Shown: positions 57,950 to 64,000 of the stretch, in pieces
Layout: every line of letters starts with the position of its first letter
How positions within the stretch are numbered: the first letter of the stretch is position 1
DNA from: Plectrocnemia conspersa
Lineage: Eukaryota; Arthropoda; Insecta; Trichoptera; Polycentropodidae
Assembly: GCA_009617715.1 (NCBI GenBank)
Contig: VTFK01000049.1
Location: 62,001-126,000 of the forward strand
Direction: 5' to 3'
Length of the DNA: 64,000 bases
The notes under the pieces: generated by a model
Database searches by the model: none
The model's input: the letters and a program-made list of their open reading frames with translations, nothing else
What the model was told of the DNA's origin: nothing
Made by a program: the position numbers and the translations under genes

Positions 57950-58170
57950 GCTCCAACACAAAGCCAATAAATGCATTTCAAGTTTCGTCGACGTACGAGT
58001 GCAACGCTTGGAATTCGATGTCGATCAATTGTCGAGTTACAAGCGCAAAGGATTAACTATATGACACATAAAATTAGAAAGACATTACCTTATCATTATC
58101 GTCAATCGGCGTCCCATCCCCGCGAGCCCCGCGGGGGAAGGGACGGTTGCACATAGTAACAACATTATAA
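57950..58170. other. GC-richer patch, possible repeat fragment
   Basis: A 61-codon plus frame (57971-58156) is Arg/His-rich and ends in CCCCGCGAGCCCCGCGGGGG, a self-complementary run. It looks more like a repeat or structured sequence than a protein. Confidence 0.3.
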
Positions 58171-59129
58171 ACACTAATATGAATTATACACTGCTTAAAT
58201 CTAACACATACACGAAACGGATATTATTATAAAAAAATATGAACGAGAACACTTATTCGAGAAAAATGTAACAAAACAATTTATTCGACCGTTTACGACC
58301 GAGGTCGCATTCCTACTGTTATTTTATTTAAATATTTCTAGATGCATCCAGACAATTCAAGGTTACGCTTCATTAAAAATATCTCTAATTCCAATTATTT
58401 GTATGCAAGTTGTTTGTTTTTTTAATGCGAGAGTGACGCGAAGGTCACCTTGGTTGTTGTTGTTGACCTACTTACAGTATTATGCCGATGATTTCAACTT
58501 TATTTATATGAAAAATATTATTTAAATCTAATTATAGTTAAAACATTAATTTTGCCGAATTCAATTTAATCATATTGTATCATTATCAAAAAGGGAGTTA
58601 CTTAAGATTTTTTAAATACTAAAATTAAAATTTAAATTATGCTTACGATAATAAGACTTAAAGTAGTAATTAGTGAATCTTTATAATTTTTTTATTAGTC
58701 TGATATTTAGTTTTAATCTGTTAAGCTCTCGTCACTTAACATGTGAAAGAGTGAGTTAAATAAAATATTTCCAATATAATAATAAAACACATTGCAATTA
58801 TTTACGATATAAAATATTAGAATAAATAAAAAATAAAAGTGTAAAAAAATATTTTTAATAAATAAATCAAAGGCGATCAATTGTAGAATCGGTGAAATTT
58901 TCGGATACCCAATTTGTGTTATCAAAATAAGTAATTCAGATAAAATATTAAAATAAAATATTAAAAAAAAACTAATCTTTCATAGACAAAATTTTATATA
59001 TTTTTGTCACAACACTACCCTAAAAATCCCTCAATATATTAATATGCTCAATCATAAACGAGCCAAACATTTACTTTTTGCACCAATTTAATTACTCTCT
59101 TGATGAAATAGACATTATTTATACAGTAC
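58171..59129. other. AT-rich region, nothing recognised
   Basis: No supported feature. The open stretch at 58713-58925 (minus) is low-complexity hydrophobic. Confidence 0.5.
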
Positions 59130-59381
59130 TTATGCCGGTATACAGTTACTACTGCCACATGCGTGCGTTCCGCGTTGAATAATAGTAGGTGTATAATTCC
59201 AAAGTGACATATTGGTGTCTGGTAATTGGTTTGCATTCTCCATTCGCTTACCTGGAGGTGGTGTATCAACAAGCCGTGTTACTACATTATAGGGGTTGGG
59301 TGCGGAGGTGTTTGTACTTGGCACACTTGGTTTTACAGCAATTTCACCTACTGAAAACGGTTTAATTGTGATATAATGGCA
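59130..59381 (-). pseudogene. unidentified protein fragment, possibly from a virus or mobile element
   Basis: A minus-strand frame of 83 codons with no ATG at its start reads KPFSVGEIAVKPSVP, then NPYNVVTRLVDTPPP, then NANQLPDTNMSLWNYTP, and ends in a stop. Composition and codon use are balanced, unlike the surrounding AT-driven readings, so it was probably once real coding sequence. The adjoining minus-strand DNA up to about 59600 also holds short coding-like pieces (for example TTAPAGFRNTF) in other frames, separated by stops. I do not recognise the family with certainty. The feel is of a viral structural or transposon-encoded protein, not a host domain. Confidence 0.4.
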
Positions 59382-60340
59382 AAGCTAATGCGCATTATTG
59401 CACCGCGAAACTGCAACCAGTGCACGAAGAACGTGCGAAATGTATTGCGAAATCCCGCCGGTGCAGTCGTGCATTATTGCAGATGCAGTGGTGATTTACA
59501 GATGATATATGCACCAAATGGTGCAGATATATCAAAACTTACTGGAATTTTTATCATAAATTTTCATGTATATTCTCACTGGTACAAAATTGAAATGTTT
59601 ATTGCAACGCCTAAAATTGGTAGTAGCCATATTGCAAATCTTGCAAAAAAGTACAATGTATGAATTAATTTAAAAAATCAACAAAAAAATTTTAATGATA
59701 TTTAAAATTTATCACAATAAACTAGAATAAGATATTATTATAGAAGAATAAGAAAAAAATATTTTATTTTATATGTGAGACTTAATTCAAGAATGTAAAT
59801 TCTTAAGAAAATAACGTTGAAAAAATATTTTACCCTCTGGCTGACATTTGAGTTGTTTAAGACAATTAAACAAAATATAATCAATAGGAAAGGGGCGTTA
59901 CGTCACAGAGCAGCTTCCGTCTCCGCTTCTTTATGTTCCGCATGCCTCGCGGGACGATGGAGATAACTTCGTTCCGGGAAAGTCTTCCATAAGTCACGCG
60001 ACGGCGAATAATTGTCTTTCGCATCGCGAGTCGAATTTAATAAATTGCTTGTAGTTAAATCCCTGGTAACGACAGAATATTTTACCTTAGCGAGATAAAG
60101 ATGCAGGCTATGAGATAGTGTTGCGGTTAAAAGATTGACTGTGTTAATGGCGGCTGAAAATAGGTATCGTTGTTCCTTTGATTGGATTGAATCTGTTTAC
60201 AGCGATGCTAATAAATATTATAATATATAACTAGCAACGCAATTACTATTTAAATTAATACTAATCGAACTCGCATGTTATTTTTAGTTTTATCGTACTT
60301 TTTTTTATTGCGTGAGTTTAATCTGTCAGCACAAATACCA
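59382..60340. other. no supported gene; GC-richer patch at 59890-60080
   Basis: The plus frame at 59376-59663 (95 codons) is probably antisense to the fossil coding sequence described at 59130-59600. The GC-richer patch contains CGCATCGCGAGTCGAAT-type words and no long open frame. Confidence 0.4.
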
Positions 60341-60960
60341 GGTTGTTCCATTAGCCATTGCGTTTTTTTCCTTACATTTTCTATAAAGTATAACTTTTTA
60401 TAAATTATCGATAATTCAACTATGATGCTATTTAGTAATGGAATATTTTTTGATTCGATATTTCAACACTAAATAAAAAATGGCAGAAGAGATAAAATAA
60501 TCTACTAAACCTACATATAATATATAAAATAAACAGAAAATACATAAAATTTTAATATTTTTCTTAATGCACGAAAGTGTTTTTTTTTATTCCATTTAGG
60601 ATAATAAATAAACATTGGAATTATTTTTTCATGCTTTATTAGTTTCAACTCGGTTGAAAAGCGACAATAGTTCCAAGAACTTTGCCATTGAATATCTACG
60701 TAAGGGTTGTTAGTGAGGTATTAGAGCTGCCATCAAAGGATGTCTGAGATTAACGATACAGAAGCTAGCACAAAAGCTCGATGAGATCGCCTACATCAGT
60801 TCACAGACATTTAAAACATTAGGAAAGGTTAATATGCAGAATTTGTTTGAGAAAACTTTTTTGCAGCGAAACTCAATATGCCAATAAGTATTGATTCTAG
60901 AACAAAAATATTTGTTTTTAAGACGTTTTGTTACTTGTATAAAGCAGTGGTTGCCGCAAG
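60341..60960 (+). mobile_element. mariner transposon relic, copy 2
   Basis: It starts GGTTGTTCCATTAGCC, parallel to the end of the relic at 17641. It shares an internal stretch, TTTTTATAAATTATCGATAA here and TATTTATAAATTAACGATAA there. The coding region keeps SKNFAIEYLR and, after frameshifts, LTIQKLAQKL and SPTSVHRHL (60670-60830), the helix-turn-helix half. The catalytic half is lost. The two relics belong to one mariner subfamily and are independently decayed. Confidence 0.8.
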
Positions 60961-61050
60961 GATGTTATTTAAGCTTTTTTTATGTCATTACGATTCACAG
61001 TATTTCATTTAATGACATGCATTTTTCTGGACAAATTCAAAGGCGTCACT

Positions 61051-62090
61051 GCTTATAATTTACGTCAAAAGCAATAAAATAGTGCCGTTGCAGTGAAAAC
61101 GCTCGATTATCTAGCGTTCGTATTAAGACATTGTATAACAATATTACGACTTATAATAACTAAGAATAAAATAAAGCATATCTCAACCAAATTTTGACCA
61201 ATAGGAGAACGCAAAAAAAAATTATCACTTCTCAGAAGTCAAAAATCCACGTCAAAAGCAATAAAATCGCACCGTCACCATGGTAGTGGGTACGCTCGGT
61301 AAACTAGCATGCATATTACGACTTTTATAATAAATTTAATAATTAAATGAGGAACATATAAACTAAATTTTAAACTATAGAAGAGCGTAAAAAACAACTA
61401 TTCTTTCACAGGATTCAAAAATTCACGCCAAAAGCAATAAAATCGTGCCTTCGCCATGGTGGTATGTACGTTCGGTAACTTTTATAATTATATTAAATAA
61501 ATAAAAATCGAATTTTGACTAACAGAAGAGCGCAAAAAACAATTATCCCTTCTCAGAAGTCAAAAATCTACGTCAAAAGCAATAAAATCGTGTCGTCACC
61601 GTTGTAGTGGGTACGTTCGGTAATCTAGCGTTCATATTACGATTTTTATAATATTATTAAAAATTAAATGAGGAGCATATAAACCGAATTTTGCCCAATA
61701 GCAGAGCGCAAAAAACAATTATCTTTTCTCAGAAGTCAAAAATCCATAGCAAAAGCAATAAAATCGTGCCGTCGCCGTTGCAGTGGTAACGCTTGTAACC
61801 GAGCGTTCCCACTGCGATGGCGCTGACACGATTTTATTGCTTTTGACGTGAATTTTTGACTTCTTAGAAGTGATAATTGTTTTTGCGCCTTCCTATTGAC
61901 CAAAATTCGGTTTCATTACATTTTGACCAAAAATCAATGTTTGGGCTTAAATAGCAAATGGACTTTACGCAACTGTCAAATTTAGTTTGAGAGACATTTT
62001 AGAGCAGAATATTAGCGCCTATCAATTAAATTATATTTGGACTATAATGAAAATATATCTTCACTGAAAAATACACATTAAATGTAATAT
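61051..62090. repeat. ~175-bp tandem-repeat element, locus 2, with inverted terminal unit
   Basis: Units anchored on ACGTCAAAAGCAATAAAAT occur at about 61062, 61248, 61424, 61569 and 61745 (spacing about 187, 176, 145 and 176). The last direct unit (about 61682-61792) is followed by an inverted copy (about 61801-61915), making a near-palindrome with arms of about 100 bases. The same unique tail as at locus 1 follows (GCAACTGTCAAATTTAG, CACTGAAAAATACACATT). No coding content. Confidence 0.8.
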
Positions 62091-64000
62091 TTATACATTG
62101 TATGTTAATAAATAATGATTAATATGTTAATTATTCTTAATAAAAGAAAATTCTAGAACAGTAAACGCCATTGCTTGCAATTTTTACACACATGCATTCG
62201 CGCGTATTAGAGCCGAGTCACACGAAAATACGGTTTTGTGTTGATTTTGCTTTTAACTGCGCTGCAATAACGGTTATTATCAGGAAACTGCCGCGTATCG
62301 GCATACTTCGACGAGTGTATGCAGAAGTCAATAATAATTTTACACGTATGATACATTATTTAAAAAAATAAATAAAACTTTGAGCAGCTTTCTTTAGTTT
62401 TGCTCCAACATCACTTTCTTATGATGTAGAAGAAAAAGATTGGCAGTTCATTTTCAATTTTTAAAAAGTGACTATGAAAAATTGTGACAGTACCGAACCC
62501 ACAAACAGTTTGCTGTTAGCTGATACGTCAAAAATTCGTACTCCAATAATTGTGTTAATGCATTGTCTACGTATACAGATGTATGCGAGTGAGAAGCGAT
62601 ACATGCGCGTTAGTATATTTGTATATTCTCGCTTGTTCTTGTTGAAGCGGCAATGCTCATTTAGAGATTTTTCGTTTGTGTCAAATCCGGTTATAAAAAT
62701 AAATATTTCAGTCCATTTCGCACAAAATAAAATATATGTAATATCACAGTAACTGACTGTCAACTCATACAATGTGATTGTATAAGTCCAGCGTTTGTGT
62801 GTTTTGGATAAAAAGTGGAAGGTGTGATGTTCACTGTTTTAGAAGATGAATCAACATTCGCATCCGTAAAATCTCCGCCAAAATATTGATGCGGAAGAGG
62901 GAATGTAAAGAAAACTGAGCAGAGCTAAGCTCAAAAGTTTATTTCAATAAAATATTTTTAATATTTTTTTAAGTAGCGTTTAATTTTGGAGTTTGGCTTG
63001 TATTATAAACATTTGCGTCAGTTGTACATTTGGCCGTACTCGAACGTACTAAGATTTCAAGCAACATTTTAATAGCCAATACCGCGTAAAAACTAAGTAA
63101 TGCAATATTACATAAATAAACACGTATATATGTGTATATAAATAATTTAAAAAAATTAAACAATCACAAACAATAAGACGGTAAAATAATAAAATAGCTA
63201 AAAAGTGTATAACTTGCGCATTTGGCAAAATCCGACTAATGAAATGTTTTTTTAAAGAATATATTTTCACTGTGATTTGTAAATCAAAAATAATAATAAT
63301 AATTTATTTAAAAGCAGAAACAATTATTAAATAAATTCGTTTTCAATTGCCCATTAAGCTCACGACTAATATGTTACAGTAGAAGATGATTAATTGTTTT
63401 ACAACAAGAAATAAATTATTATGCCATTTATTAATTTGAATCTGTAAGTATGCCTACGCAACAATATATTTTGTAACGATTATTAAAGATATATGGATGT
63501 AGTAGGTACGCATATTCGAATCGTAATTTTTAACGTTTATCAAAATTGCCCGACCGTCATCAGTCAAAGTATTTTTTTCCCGTTATTATGTCAAACGCGC
63601 AAAATTTTTGTTGACCGATCATTTTGCGCAATAAATCATGTCCGATGCAAAAACATCCCATATGACACGGTCATATATTACACGCAATTCAATGGGGACA
63701 ACGCACGCGAAAATTTATGGGGACCGATCGGAAAGATCTGTACCAAATGAAGGAGAGTTCTATTTGGCGCGCGTGTATCTGTTATCCATAGAGCATAGTT
63801 GCATAGAGCGGGCCATAAAAATATACATATTAAAGTTTAGAACTGGCGATGATATAAAAATATAAAAAAATAAAATTTCGCCAGGATATTTACAATAAAT
63901 AGAGCTATAAATGCACATACACATATGGTAGAATATATTTATTTATACGTAACACAGTCGCGATAAAAGCAATGAAAAATTTCAAACTCGAAGTTCGATC
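62091..64000. other. no supported gene to window end
   Basis: AT-rich with GC-richer patches at 62180-62330, 62460-62780 and 63490-63760. Open frames on both strands (62468-62752 plus against 62461-62772 minus, and 63493-63750 plus) overlap and show no recognisable domain. Confidence 0.45.

Noticed and set aside
58080..58160. GC-rich self-complementary CCCCGCGAGCCCCGCGGGGG as an RNA gene
   Set aside because: No tRNA, snRNA or ribozyme features could be identified around it.
62461..62772. Overlapping open frames on both strands (103 and 94 codons)
   Set aside because: Mirror-image open frames without any domain, typical of low-stop chance sequence.

Overview
This is nuclear DNA from an arthropod, most likely an insect. 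It is AT-rich, intron-dominated and full of decayed transposons. There is no operon structure, and no tRNA, rRNA or CRISPR array was seen. Two short GC-rich minus-strand exons with good splice sites encode part of a group I (alpha1-alpha4-like) nicotinic acetylcholine receptor alpha subunit: the TM3 exon (8170-8316) and the start of the TM3-TM4 loop (1-141). They join in matching phase across an 8.0 kb intron. I found no upstream receptor exons, so everything above 8.3 kb may lie in one giant upstream intron, or it may be intergenic.

The main discovery is a tandem pair of caspase genes on the plus strand (25668-28399 and 33733-35910), inside a segmental duplication (about 22310-28847 and 30520-36315). 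Each rebuilds from five exons with consensus splice sites and consistent phases. Both keep the S1-pocket arginines, the catalytic His, the QACRG Cys box (split Q|A by an intron) and a complete p10 subunit. Unlike ordinary caspases, which end just after the p10 core, both carry a last exon of about 75-80 residues. It ends in a hydrophobic segment at the extreme C-terminus, which predicts tail-anchored, membrane-bound caspases. In both copies, failure to splice the last intron would stop translation at once and give a soluble enzyme. A third, partly decayed copy of the tail exon follows copy B (36380-36653). A hAT element in copy A is confirmed by its 8-bp target duplication and by the empty site in copy B.

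The rest is mobile-element debris. Minus-strand non-LTR retrotransposon copies lie at 0.85-2.4 kb and 19.1-20.3 kb and share a 3' terminal hairpin with a compensatory base change. DNA-transposon relics include a Tigger/pogo deletion derivative (5983-6980), a pogo-type MITE (14500-14979), mariners (about 17.6 and 60.3 kb), two other Tc1/mariner relics (about 3.7 and 37.2 kb), hAT (24.3 kb) and piggyBac (52.1-52.8 kb). A roughly 175-bp tandem-repeat family occurs at 9.0 and 61.1 kb. Four of the five long (TA)n arrays are clustered at 39.4-41.0 kb beside perfect hairpins and an inverted-repeat element that contains a hammerhead-like motif. Most of the remainder is low-complexity AT-rich DNA with occasional GC-richer islands of unknown role.
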